Translations under genes and position numbers: made by a program
Shown here: positions 14,767-23,000 of the stretch, one piece after another
Layout of the letters: the number at the start of each line of letters is the position of its first letter
How positions within the stretch are numbered: the first letter of the stretch is position 1
NCBI GenBank assembly: GCA_022649165.1
Contig: JALCNR010000020.1
Location: 1-38,411 of the forward strand
DNA: 38,411 nt
Direction: 5' to 3'
DNA from: Actinomyces sp.
Lineage (GTDB): Bacteria; Actinomycetota; Actinomycetes; Actinomycetales; Actinomycetaceae
The notes under the pieces: generated by a model
Databases searched by the model: none
Seen by the model: only the letters and a program-made list of their open reading frames with translations
What the model was told of the DNA's origin: nothing

Positions 14767-17196
14767 TCACAGGTCAATGCTCCCCGCCGGCCGGACCCCG
14801 GTCAACGTCTGGTCCGCATCGTGGGACTGCGTGAACGCAGGCCTGCGGGCAGCGGCGGCGCCGATCCGCTCCCGCACCGTGCGGGCCGCCTGCACCAGGT
14901 TGCGCAGGGTCGCCTCCGTCTCCGGGTAGGCGCGGGTCTTCAGACCGCAATCCGGGTTCACCCACAGCTGGTGGACGGGCACGGTGCGCGCAGCCGCCCC
15001 GATGAGGCCTGCGAGCTCCTCGGCGGACGGCACGCGCGGGGAGTGGATGTCCCACACGCCCGGCCCGATCCCTCGGGCGAACCCGTGTGAGGCCAGCTCG
15101 GGGAGGACCTCCATCCGCGAGCGCGCCGCCTCGATGGACGTGACGTCGGCGTCCAGGCCCGCGATCGCGTCGAGGATCTGCCCGAACTCGGAGTAGCACA
15201 GGTGCGTGTGGATCTGCGTGTCGGGCCGAACGCCCGCCGTGGCCGCGCGGAAGGCGCCGACGGCCCAGGCCAGGTAGTCGGCGTGACGCGACGCCTCCAG
15301 GGGGAGGAGCTCGCGCAGAGCCGGCTCATCCACCTGGATGACGGGTGTGCCCGCGTCCTCCAGGTCGGCGACCTCGTCGCGCAGCGCCAGCGCGATCTGG
15401 TCGCCGACCTCGGACAACGGGATGTCCTCGCGGGGGAAAGACCAGGCGATGATCGTGACCGGGCCGGTCAGCATCCCCTTGACGGGGCGGGCGGTGAGCG
15501 ACTGGGCGTAGGCGGTCCATGGCACCGTGATCGGCTCCGGCCGCCAGACGTCGCCCCACAGGATCGAGGGGCGGGTGCACCGCGAGCCGTAGGACTGCAC
15601 CCAGCCCTCCCGGGTGACGGCGAATCCGGCGAGTTGCTCGGCGAAGTACTGGACCATGTCGTTGCGCTCCGGCTCGCCGTGGACGAGGACGTCGAGGCCG
15701 ATCTCCTCCTGGAGGGCAATGACGCGGGCCACCTCCGCCTTGATGCGCGACTCATAGGCGGCATCGTCGAGCTCGCCGCGGGCGTGGGCGGCGCGCGCCC
15801 GGCGGATGTCGGCGGTCTGCGGAAAGGATCCGATGGTGGTGGTGGGCAGGTCCGGCAGTCCCAGCCGCCGCGCCTGGGCCGCCTCGCGCACCGGGTAGCC
15901 GACGCGAGTGCGATCCGCCTCCGTGAGCGAGGCGACGCGGGTGCGGACGGCAGGCACGCACACCCCGGGGGCCTCGGCCCGCTCGGCCAGGACCTTCTGC
16001 GAGCGGGCGATCTCGGAGGCGATCGCGCCGCGTCCGGCTCGCAGTCCGCGCGCCAGCGTGGTGACCTCCCCCACCTTCTGGTCGGCGAAGGCCAGCCAGT
16101 CGTGCAGCGCCGTGTCGAGGACCGGGTCCTCCCAGTGCTCCAGCGCGGTGTCGTGGGGGACGTGCTGCAGCGAGGTCGAGGTCGCCACGGCCGTGCCCGA
16201 CGCCCCTGATGACTCCGCCACCCGCCGGAGCGCCTCCAGGCGGTCCGCCGCCTCCGCGAGATCTGCGGCCCAGATGTTGCGCCCGTCGACGACGCCGCCG
16301 ACCAGGGTGGTGCCCGCGAGCGCGCGCGGTCCGGGCGCCTCGGGCACCCCCGCTCGCACGAGGTCCAGGTGGATCGCCTCCACCCCGGCCGCCGCCAGGG
16401 CGGGCAGGGCCGCTGCGCCGTCCCCGTAGGGCGTGGTGACCAGCAGCGCGGGCCGGGGCCCGGCGTCGGGGGCGGCGAGCCGCCGGTAGGCCCGACCCGC
16501 GGCCTCGATCAGGAGGCCGCGCGGCGTCGGCAGGTTGTCCGAGACCAGCGCCGGTTCGTCGAGTTGCGCCCAGGGCGCGCCGGCCTCGGCCAGGAGGGCG
16601 AGCGCCGCCCGGTAGGCGGCGACGACCTCGTCGAGACGCTCCAACGGCGACCATCCCTCCGGGGACCCGTCGGCGGCCTTGGCCAGGGCGAGGAGCGTGA
16701 CGGGCCCGACCAGCACGGGGCGCGTGGTGACTCCCCATCCGAGCGCCTGCGCGAAACGGTCGACCACCGTGCGGTCCGTGAGGCGGATCGGAGTGTCCGG
16801 ACCGATCTCGGGGACGAGATAGTGGTAGTTCGTGTCGAACCACTTCGTCATCTCCAGCGGCGCCACCGTCGCGTCGCCGCGGGCCAGCGCGAAGTGGAGG
16901 TCGAGGCCCTCCCGGCCGGCGAAACGCTGGGGAACGGCGCCGATGAGGGAGATCGCGTCGAGCACCTGGTCATAGAGGGCGAAGGTCTCCGGGATGGAGG
17001 CGTCGTCGCGCCCCAGGCCCAACTCGATGAGCCGTTCGTGGGTGGCGTGGCGCAGTTCGGCCTCCGCGGCGTGGAGCCCGTCCGCGTCCAGCCGCCCGGC
17101 CCAGTGGGCCTCCACCGCCCGTTTGAGTTCGCGTCCGCGTCCGATGCGCGGGTAGCCCAGGATCGTCGCGGCGGGGAAGGGTGTGGTCGTGGTCAT
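14767..17196 (-). CDS. metE: Cobalamin-independent methionine synthase
   Basis: 809 aa; transfers the methyl group of 5-methyltetrahydropteroyl-tri-L-glutamate to homocysteine, making methionine. The start is the ATG at 17196 with AAGGAC upstream; the conserved N-terminus is ILGYPRIGRGRELKRAVEAH. N-terminal barrel: EMTKWFDTNYHYLVPE. C-terminal catalytic barrel: TTTIGSFPQTADIRRAR, VLVHGEPERNDMVQYFAEQL, GSRCTRPSILWGDV, GPVTIIAWSF and IQVDEPALRE. Zinc/homocysteine ligands are visible in IHTHLCYSEF (His, Cys) and NPDCGLKTR (Cys), as the family requires. It lies 62 bp downstream of metF, which makes its methyl donor, so metF-metE is an operon. Confidence 0.96.
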   Translation of the reverse strand: MTTTTPFPAATILGYPRIGRGRELKRAVEAHWAGRLDADGLHAAEAELRHATHERLIELGLGRDDASIPETFALYDQVLDAISLIGAVPQRFAGREGLDLHFALARGDATVAPLEMTKWFDTNYHYLVPEIGPDTPIRLTDRTVVDRFAQALGWGVTTRPVLVGPVTLLALAKAADGSPEGWSPLERLDEVVAAYRAALALLAEAGAPWAQLDEPALVSDNLPTPRGLLIEAAGRAYRRLAAPDAGPRPALLVTTPYGDGAAALPALAAAGVEAIHLDLVRAGVPEAPGPRALAGTTLVGGVVDGRNIWAADLAEAADRLEALRRVAESSGASGTAVATSTSLQHVPHDTALEHWEDPVLDTALHDWLAFADQKVGEVTTLARGLRAGRGAIASEIARSQKVLAERAEAPGVCVPAVRTRVASLTEADRTRVGYPVREAAQARRLGLPDLPTTTIGSFPQTADIRRARAAHARGELDDAAYESRIKAEVARVIALQEEIGLDVLVHGEPERNDMVQYFAEQLAGFAVTREGWVQSYGSRCTRPSILWGDVWRPEPITVPWTAYAQSLTARPVKGMLTGPVTIIAWSFPREDIPLSEVGDQIALALRDEVADLEDAGTPVIQVDEPALRELLPLEASRHADYLAWAVGAFRAATAGVRPDTQIHTHLCYSEFGQILDAIAGLDADVTSIEAARSRMEVLPELASHGFARGIGPGVWDIHSPRVPSAEELAGLIGAAARTVPVHQLWVNPDCGLKTRAYPETEATLRNLVQAARTVRERIGAAAARRPAFTQSHDADQTLTGVRPAGSIDL

Positions 17197-17258
17197 CGTG
17201 GTTGTCCTTGCGTGGTCGGTGGTGCGGGCGGGGGGACGAGGGCGCAGCGGCGGCACGC

Positions 17259-18188
17259 TCATGGAACCGGGTCGAGCAGCCCCAGCCGTTCGAGGAGGAG
17301 CAGCGAGGGTTCGGCCTTGTTGAAGGTGTAGAGATGGAGGCCCGGCGCTCCGCCGTCCAGGATGCCGCCCGCCAGGCGGGCGCCCTCGTCGACGCCGAGG
17401 CGCAGGGCGTCGGTCCCCTCGGCGGCGGAGAGGGCGTCGAGGAGGGCGCGCGGGGCCTCGATGCCAGTGAGGTCCTGGGTTCGGCGCAGGCGGGAGGGAT
17501 CGGTGGGCGGGAGCAGACCCGCCACGATCGGGATGGTGACGCCGCTGGCGCGGGCCCGGTCGACGAAGGAGAGGTAGGTGTCGGCCTCCCAGAAGAGCTG
17601 GGTGATGGCGAAGCTGGCACCGGCCGCCTGCTTGACGAGGAGCCGCTCGACCTCCTGGTCGGCGGTGGTGCCGGCTGCCGGATTCCCGGCGGGGAACGTG
17701 GCGACGGCGATGGTGAGCGGGCGGACGGCGGCGCGCAGGGCCGCACCGGGGTGCTCCTCGCAGCGGCGACGCTCGAGACGGCGGATGAGGGTGACGAGTT
17801 CCGTGGCGCTCGCGACCTCGCCGGAGGCGGGCCTCCAGTGGGGGTCCCCTGCCGGCGGGTCGCCGCGCAGCGCGAGGAATGCGCGCACTCCGGCGTCCAG
17901 GTAGTCGGAGACCACCCGGGCGATCTCGCCTGGCGACGTCCCCACGCAGGTCAGGTGCGCGATGGGCGGGACGGGCGTGGAGGTGACGAGTTCGGAGACG
18001 ACGCTGCGCGCGCTCGCGCGGTCGCGGCCGGCCGCGCCGTATGTGACGGACATGAAGTCGGGGCGCGCGGCCACGAGGCGGCCGACGGTCGCCCAGAACC
18101 TCGGGGCGGCGTCGGGGTGGCGCGGGGGCATGACCTCGAAGGAGACGGTGGTGGGCTCGTGCCCACGGGTACAGTGCGCGTTGGTCAT
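17259..18188 (-). CDS. metF: 5,10-Methylenetetrahydrofolate reductase
   Basis: 309 aa from the ATG at 18188 (a start 12 codons earlier is open but outside family homology; neither has a strong SD). Flavoprotein TIM barrel: TVSFEVMPPRHPDA at the start, PDFMSVTYGAAGRDR, PIAHLTCVGTSPGEI, AFLALRGDPPAG (FAD/folate loop), FAITQLFWEADTYLSFVDRA, and PIVAGLLPPTD. It reduces 5,10-methylene-THF to 5-methyl-THF, the substrate of MetE encoded next. Relatively compact and N-terminally divergent compared with E. coli MetF. A Met/Cys-ending mini-ORF (18262-18333) lies 73 nt upstream and may control both genes. Confidence 0.93.
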   Translation of the reverse strand: MTNAHCTRGHEPTTVSFEVMPPRHPDAAPRFWATVGRLVAARPDFMSVTYGAAGRDRASARSVVSELVTSTPVPPIAHLTCVGTSPGEIARVVSDYLDAGVRAFLALRGDPPAGDPHWRPASGEVASATELVTLIRRLERRRCEEHPGAALRAAVRPLTIAVATFPAGNPAAGTTADQEVERLLVKQAAGASFAITQLFWEADTYLSFVDRARASGVTIPIVAGLLPPTDPSRLRRTQDLTGIEAPRALLDALSAAEGTDALRLGVDEGARLAGGILDGGAPGLHLYTFNKAEPSLLLLERLGLLDPVP

Positions 18189-18261
18189 GGGGTGTCCGAT
18201 GTGCGGGGCCGGGCGCGCGAACACCGTGCAGACCGGCCGAAGGACGGGGGGAAGAGGATCC

Positions 18262-18333
18262 TCAGGCGCACATTCGCATTCGCACGCGCACGTCGCCGCG
18301 CACAGCGGCGGTGGGGGCGGTGCGAGCGGTCAT
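18262..18333 (-). CDS. Candidate Met/Cys leader peptide upstream of metF-metE
   Basis: Twenty-three codons from ATG 18333 to TGA 18262. The first half is Ala/Thr-rich (MTARTAPTAAVRG), the end is RVRMRMCA. The last codons are GTG CGA ATG CGA ATG TGC GCC TGA: two Met and one Cys flanked by the rare Arg codon CGA, directly before the stop. CACCAT then 6 nt then ATG resembles a leaderless promoter-start arrangement (CANNNT, weak). The stop runs into the palindrome GAGGATCCTC. The 10-mer GCGAATGTGC recurs exactly, in the same reading frame, at the end of the mini-ORF after metE. A Met- or Cys-responsive attenuator is inferred. Confidence 0.5.
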   Translation of the reverse strand: MTARTAPTAAVRGDVRVRMRMCA

Positions 18334-18481
18334 GGGCCAATGGTGGACGACGGCCGCTGCGCCCGGCAGGGGTGTCCACCAGATGGGACCATGTAACGTC
18401 GTGAGGGAGGACTCGCCCGGTTGGGGCGCGCCGGGCAGCCGGGATATCCTTGTTCCCGGTCCGGACGCATGTCCGTTCCGC

Positions 18482-18554
18482 GCCTCCGTAGCTCAATGGA
18501 TAGAGCACCGGCCTTCTAATCCGTAGGTTGCGAGTTCGAGTCTCGCCGGGGGCA
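18482..18554 (+). tRNA. tRNA-Arg (anticodon TCT)
   Basis: 73 nt with a full cloverleaf. Acceptor GCCTCCG pairs with CGGGGGC (one T-G wobble) plus discriminator A; the D-arm is in TAGCTCAATGGATAGAGCA; the anticodon arm CGGCCTTCTAATCCG has anticodon TCT; the T-arm GCGAG-TTCGAGT-CTCGC is perfect. CCA is not encoded. It reads AGA codons, rare in this GC-rich genome. It borders a run of IS debris (18637-23000), as tRNA genes often mark insertion hot spots, but no duplicated tRNA 3' end was found in the window. Confidence 0.95.
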
Positions 18555-18573
18555 CCCACCGCACAAGTGAGCT

Positions 18574-18592
18574 TGCCCGGGTTTTTCGGGCA
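18574..18592 (+). terminator. Possible hairpin terminator after tRNA-Arg
   Basis: TGCCCG-GGTTTTT-CGGGCA forms a 6-bp GC stem 20 nt beyond the tRNA. The T-run is in the loop, not after the stem, so it is not a standard intrinsic terminator; position is the main support. Confidence 0.3.
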
Positions 18593-18636
18593 CCTGGTGT
18601 AGCGGCACCGGGTGGTCTTGCGGAAAGGTGTTGCTT

Positions 18637-18798
18637 GTGAGTGCGGGAGCAAGCAAGGCGTGTAGCGGTCAGCGTCGCAAGTTCACCGCCCAATACCCTC
18701 ACGAGGCGGCCCGCCTGGTCATTGACTCGGGGCGGACGATCGGTGCGGTCGCCGCCGAGCTGAGGGTGCCACCAGCCGGGCTGCGAAGCGTCCGGTAA
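18637..18798 (+). pseudogene. IS3-family OrfA remnant
   Basis: A 53-codon frame from GTG 18637 to TAA contains RRKFTAQYPHEAARLVIDSG followed by RTIGAVAAELRVP, the N-terminal helix-turn-helix of IS3/IS911 OrfA transposase proteins. Homology stops at PPAGLRSVR and no OrfB is present. Residues after the recognition helix (usually SLGRWV) are altered. A degraded fragment downstream of tRNA-Arg. Confidence 0.7.
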
Positions 18799-18957
18799 AG
18801 GACCTCTTGGCGGACGACCTCCGCCGTCACCGGAACGTCCGATGAAGAGTCCCTCAGAGCAACCAGGCGCACCAGCGCATCCCCAAGTTGCGCCGTGAGA
18901 GGGGTCAAGTCCTGTGGTGTGGTGTGGTGTGGCGGTGGGTGGTCCTTCTGGTGTTGG

Positions 18958-20228
18958 TTAGGCGGTGAGTTCGAGGTCGGGGTCGGTGCTCGCCTCGCTT
19001 CCGGTGTCGGGGATGAGGGTGAGTTGGCTCTTGGCGAGGATGTCGAGGCTGGGGTATCGGCGGCCCTCGGCCCATTCGTTGGTCTGCTCGGCGAGGGCGG
19101 CGCCGATGAGGCGGGTGATCGCGTCGCGGTTGGGAAAGATGCCGACTGAGTCCGTGCGGCGGCGGATCTCCCGGTTCAGTCTCTCGTTGGGGTGGGGGTA
19201 CCTCCCGCTTGCGGGGGAGTGGACCAGATCTGCTGCCAGAGGCCTTCGGGGAACCCGGTGAACGCGAGGATGTCCGCGCGGGCGGTGTCGAGGTGGTCGT
19301 GCGCGTCGGGGAGTTTCTGGTCGACGTAGTCCAGGAGCCGGTCGAACTGGGCGTTCACGCTCTTCGCGTCGGGTTGGTCGTAGACAGAGTGCAGCATCGC
19401 CTTCTCCGCCGGCCACATGGCCTTCGGGGTTACCGACATCAGGTTCGCTGCGTAGTGGGTGCGGCAGTGTTGCCAGACCGCTCCGGGCAGGTTCGCTGCG
19501 ATGGCCTCCACCAGGCCCTGGTGGGCGTCGCTGGTGACCAGGCGCACCCCGTCCAGGCCGCGGGCGACGAGGTCGGCGAAGAAGGAGTTCCAGGCCGGGC
19601 CGGTCTCGCTGGTCGCGACCCGCAGGCCGAGGACTTCGCGGCGTCCGTCGCGTTCACGCCGGTCGCGACCAGCACGACCGCGTTGATCACACGGCCGCCT
19701 TCGCGGACCTTCATCGTCAGCGCGTCGGTGGCCACGAAGGCGAACGGGCCCGCGTCGCCGAGGGGCCGGTGGCGGAACTCCTCGACGTGCTCATCGAGCC
19801 CGGCCGACATCCGGGAGACCTGCGACTTCGACAGCGAGTGGATCCCGAGGGTCTTGACGAGCTTGCCCATCCGGCGGGTCGAGACCCCGGCGAGGTAGCA
19901 GTCCGCGACGACCGTGATCAACGCGGTCTCGGCCCGCTTGCGGCGCTCCAGCAGTCACTCCGGGAAGGTAGGTGCCCTGCCGCAGCTTCGGGATCGCGAC
20001 GTCGATCGTCCCGACCCGGGTATCCAGGTCGCGGTGTCGGTACCCGTTGCGCTGCGCCACCCGGTCCGGGGACGCCTGCCCCCATTCGGCGCCGGCCACG
20101 GCGTCCGCGTCGGCGGACAGCGGCGAGTTGATCATGGTCTGCAGCAACTGCCGCATCAGATCCGGCGACGAGTCAGCGAGGACTTCACCGAGCAAGCGGG
20201 CAGGGTCGACAATATGAGGTGCGGTCAT
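18958..20228 (-). pseudogene. IS256-family transposase with three frame breaks
   Basis: Nearly full-length but split into four frames. The N-terminus starts at ATG 20228 (MTAPHIVDPARLLGEVLADS, NGYRHRDLDTRVGTIDVAIP). A break near 19960 is followed by ITVVADCYLAGVSTRRMGKL, IHSLSKSQVSRMSAGLDEHV and FVATDALTMKVREG (catalytic D). A break near 19650 is followed by GVRLVTSDAHQGLVEAIAAN (catalytic D). A third break is at the palindromic insert 19193-19220, then PNERLNREIRRRTDSVGIFP (catalytic E) and a C-terminus ending PDLELTA at a TAA (18958-18960). All DDE residues persist, but no single product can be made without frameshifting. Confidence 0.88.
19193..19220. repeat. Palindromic mini-insert, copy B
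   Basis: On the transposase strand CTCCCCCGCAAGCGGG then AGGTACCCCC separates WS from PNERLNRE, replacing the expected S-T-N-P codons. It is the same sequence as copy A (5994-6018) apart from A/C and a 2-nt AG difference, at the equivalent site of a different IS256-family transposase. Confidence 0.7.
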
Positions 20229-20565
20229 CGTGAAAATGCCTTTCGAGTGGGATGTAAGAGTTTCCTCGAAGGATCACACGGTGACCGCTCTCACGCCGCA
20301 AGCGACCAGCTGGCCACCAAGGGCCACACCACCCCAAAGGGGCACGACTGAAGGCCGACCTGCTCGGGCGTGAGGGCAGCCCGCCGCGAGCGCAGGAAGG
20401 CTGCGAATTCGCCGCTCCAGGCAAAACTATCCTTGCCAGTACCAGTCAGAGCCGGGCCTGTTTTGGCATTCCACGGGGCACGGGCGAGTGATGTTCTAGA
20501 TAGGTAAGCCCCGACGCCACGTCGGGACGGACATCCACCGATCCTCGTGTCAAGGAGCTCTTCTC

Positions 20566-21336
20566 ATGACAACTCAGATTTCTCTTCCTCTCGACGGCCG
20601 CGTCGCGGTCGTCACCGGCGCCTCCAGCGGCATGGGTGAGGCCACTGCCGAGCACCTCGCGTCGCTCGGCGCGAAGGTGGCCGTCATCGCTCGCCGCGCT
20701 GACCGTCTCGACGGGGTCGTCTCGCGCATCCAGGCCGCCGGTGGCGCGGCGCTCGCCCTCGCCGCTGACGTGGCGGACATCGCGGCCATTCAGGCCGCCG
20801 TCGACCGCGTCGACGCAGAGTTCGGCGGTGCCGACCTGCTGTTCAATAACGCCGGCGTGATGCTGTTCAACGCCGCCGAGACCCTCGACGTCCAGATCGC
20901 CCAGCGCGAGCTCGACGTCAACGTTACCGGCGTCACGAACGTCATCGCCGCCTTCACCCCGCAGCTGATCCGCTCCGCCGAGCAGCGCGGTGTCGCCGAC
21001 ATCATCAACACCTCCTCGGTGGGGGCGACCTCCGTGCTGGCCGCGTTCTCCGTCTACGCCGCCTCGAAGGCGTTCGTGTCGCACCTGTCGCGCAATCTGC
21101 GCGCTGAGCTCGGCGCAAAGAAGGTCCGCGTCTCGGTCATCGAGCCGGGCCTGGTGGACACCGAGCTGTCCGAGCACCTCGGCAACGACCAAGCCAAGGC
21201 CGCCGTGGAGGAGTTCAAGCAGGTCATGTCGCTCAAGCCGCAGGACATCGCCGAGACCGTCGGGTTCATCGCCTCGCTCCCGGCCCGGGTCAACCTACCT
21301 CACGTCGGCATCATGCCCACCGGCCAGCCCGCCTGA
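20566..21336 (+). CDS. Short-chain dehydrogenase/reductase, first of a tandem pair
   Basis: 256 aa, classical SDR. NADP-type Rossmann motif TGASSGMGEA (~17-26) with IARRADRLD after strand two, NNAG (~94-97), active-site region INTSSVGATS (Ser) and YAASKAFVSHLSRNL (Tyr, Lys). EPGLVDTELSEHL follows as the substrate loop. AAGGAG lies just before the ATG. The substrate is unknown; the family includes many stress- and xenobiotic-linked oxidoreductases. It is ~65% identical by eye to the next gene, which follows after 113 bp, so the two arose by tandem duplication. They sit between an IS256 copy and an IS5 remnant, suggesting acquired cargo. The upstream gap 20302-20565 shows no gene and presumably carries the promoter. 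Confidence 0.9.
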   Translation: MTTQISLPLDGRVAVVTGASSGMGEATAEHLASLGAKVAVIARRADRLDGVVSRIQAAGGAALALAADVADIAAIQAAVDRVDAEFGGADLLFNNAGVMLFNAAETLDVQIAQRELDVNVTGVTNVIAAFTPQLIRSAEQRGVADIINTSSVGATSVLAAFSVYAASKAFVSHLSRNLRAELGAKKVRVSVIEPGLVDTELSEHLGNDQAKAAVEEFKQVMSLKPQDIAETVGFIASLPARVNLPHVGIMPTGQPA

Positions 21337-21449
21337 CCCCGCGCGCTATGACGCCCGGGCGCGGGTGGCCGCTCGCGTCTCCGCGCGGTCACCCGCCCCC
21401 CGGGCCACGCTGCACCCATCCCTCCCACGTTCTTCCTTCGGAGCAACTC

Positions 21450-22217
21450 ATGACAGCTTCTCTTCCTCTCGACGGCCGCGTGGCGGTCGTCACCGGCGCC
21501 TCCAGCGGAATGGGTGCGGCCTCGGCCGAGCGCCTGGCCGCGCTCGGTGCCCGCGTGGTCGTGATCGCGCGTCGCGCTGATCGCCTCGACGGCCTCGTGG
21601 CACGTGTCCAGACGGCGGGCGGCACGGCGCTGGCCCTGGCGACCGACACCACCGACACCGCGGCGATCGAAGCCGCGGCCGCCCGTGTCCAGTCCGAGCT
21701 CGGCGGCGCCGATCTGCTGTTCAACAACGCCGGCGTCATGCGCTCGACCCCCGCGACCGGCCTCGACGGGTCGCAGTGGCAGCATCAGATCGCGGTCAAC
21801 GTGAACGGGCTGGTGAACACCCTCGCCGCGTTCACCCCGCAGCTGGTCGCTTCCGCCGCCGAGCACGGCGTCGCCGACATCATCAACACGTCCTCCGTCA
21901 CCGCGAACCAGGTCGAGGGGGCTTATCCGGTCTATGCCTCCACGAAGGCGTTCATCTCGCACCTGTCCCGCAACCTTCGAGCCGAGCTGGGCGCCAAGAA
22001 GATCCGGGTCACTGTGATCGAGCCCGGCCTGGTCGACACCGAGATGGTCGAGAGCCAGGCCACCAACGAAGGTGCTCACGCCTTCTTGGAGGCGGCCAGG
22101 GCGCAGTTCGACTGGCTCGCCCCGGACGACATCGCCACCGTCGTCGGCCACGTCGCGACCTTGCCCGCGCACATGAACCTCCACCGGATCACCGTGATGC
22201 CGACCGGCCAGGCCTGA
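21450..22217 (+). CDS. Short-chain dehydrogenase/reductase, second of a tandem pair
   Basis: 255 aa from ATG 21450 with GGAG 6-8 nt upstream; an open frame extends 34 codons further but is proline-rich linker sequence. Motifs: TGASSGMGAASAERLAALGA, FNNAGVM, INTSSVTANQVEGAYPVYAS with TKAFISHLSRNL (Tyr-x3-Lys in YASTK), EPGLVDTEMVE. Both pair members share the N-terminal SLPLDGRVAVVTGASSGMG and the C-terminal ending MPTGQ(P)A. They differ mainly after NNAGVM (LFNAAETLD against RSTPATGLDGSQW), the region near the substrate pocket, so substrate range may have diverged. They could act as a heteromer; this is not shown. Confidence 0.9.
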   Translation: MTASLPLDGRVAVVTGASSGMGAASAERLAALGARVVVIARRADRLDGLVARVQTAGGTALALATDTTDTAAIEAAAARVQSELGGADLLFNNAGVMRSTPATGLDGSQWQHQIAVNVNGLVNTLAAFTPQLVASAAEHGVADIINTSSVTANQVEGAYPVYASTKAFISHLSRNLRAELGAKKIRVTVIEPGLVDTEMVESQATNEGAHAFLEAARAQFDWLAPDDIATVVGHVATLPAHMNLHRITVMPTGQA

Positions 22218-22430
22218 ACCGGCAGCCGCGCTCCGTCACCACTCCCACCCCGCCCGCTCTGGGCACCAAGGACGATTCTCGTCTCGGTTTCCCGGGCCAG
22301 CCGGGGTGTGCTCATCGTAGAGGCGCAGCAGCGCCTGGTAGGTGTCCCGCATCGAAGGTGCCGGGGGCGGCGGTAACCCCCCTCCCGGTGAGCAGAACCC
22401 TGACCGCGACCGGCAGTTCTCCTGGCCACC

Positions 22431-23000
22431 ATGGGCAATTCCTACAGGCCGTTGACACGGGAACAGCTCTGCCTGGACGCATCCGCGAAAACGGTCGGCC
22501 TCGAACTCGACAAACCTCATCGTGGACGGGTGCCTCGTGAAAGCGTCCTGCGACGGCGAAGCCACAGGCAAGTTCCCAACAGACCGCGGCAAACAAGGCA
22601 CGACACGTTCCCTCGGTCGGAGGCCAAGGGCCTGCCCAGCCGGATCGCGATTCACCTGGACGCCGGCCACGACTCGAAGAAGACCCGAGATCTACTGGGC
22701 ACTCTCGAATGCGACGACATGCTCTCCGAAAAGGGCGAGCCCCTCCACACAGGCACGCGCCGAATGGTGAAGCGCACGAATTCATGACACAGCCGAGGCT
22801 TTCACAGACTGTCCTACCGCACCGAGCATCGCACCCGCGTCATCGCCGCGTTCATTCGTCTCGCCACCACCATCATCACCACCCGACAACTCACCCACCG
22901 AGCCTGGACCACCCACAACCATGACCGACCGGCGGAACCTCCAAGTGACGTCGGAAGGCGGAGCGCGCAAGGACATCGATCGACGCGCCTGCAGAGTTGA
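22431..23000 (+). pseudogene. IS5-family transposase remnant with frameshifts, deletion and a nonsense codon
   Basis: Fragments of an IS5 (IS427/ISL2-like) transposase can be read in shifting frames: LTREQLCLDASAKTVGLELD, then after +1 A, LIVDGCLVKASCDGEATGKF and PTDRGKQGTTRSL. After another shift with an internal deletion comes IAIHLDAGHDSKKTRDLLGT, then VKRTNS, TGA in place of the usual Trp codon, then HSRGFHRLSYRTEHRTRVIA and AFIRLATTIITTRQLTHRAW. The last frame runs to a TGA at 22998-23000. The N-terminus and first catalytic Asp region are incomplete. Clearly dead. Confidence 0.8.

Larger units (their letters stand above)
18888..20301 (-). mobile_element. IS256-family insertion sequence (degraded) with long terminal inverted repeats
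   Basis: The two ends align as inverted repeats TTGCGSCGTGAGAGSGGTCA: left 18888-18907, right 20282-20301 read on the minus strand. They enclose a single transposase gene in several frames. About 1.4 kb, normal for IS256. Flanking bases show no convincing 8-9-bp target duplication, so the exact termini may be a few bases further in and the copy looks old. It inserted between the IS3 remnant and the SDR genes. Confidence 0.75.

Noticed and set aside
18880-20310. Target-site duplication around the IS256 copy
   Set aside because: Flanks GTTGCGCC and GCCGCAAG are inverted, not direct, so they were counted as part of the terminal repeats.
22236-22352. 38-codon minus-strand frame (MRDTYQALLRLYDEHTPAG...) after the second SDR gene
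   Set aside because: Vaguely like short phage/plasmid proteins ending in a WCPE motif, but too short, without upstream signals, and in a remnant region.
18482-23000. Integrated element with attL/attR at tRNA-Arg
   Set aside because: No integrase gene and no second copy of the tRNA 3' end (GTTCGAGTCTCGCCGG) was seen; the region is better explained by accumulated IS elements.
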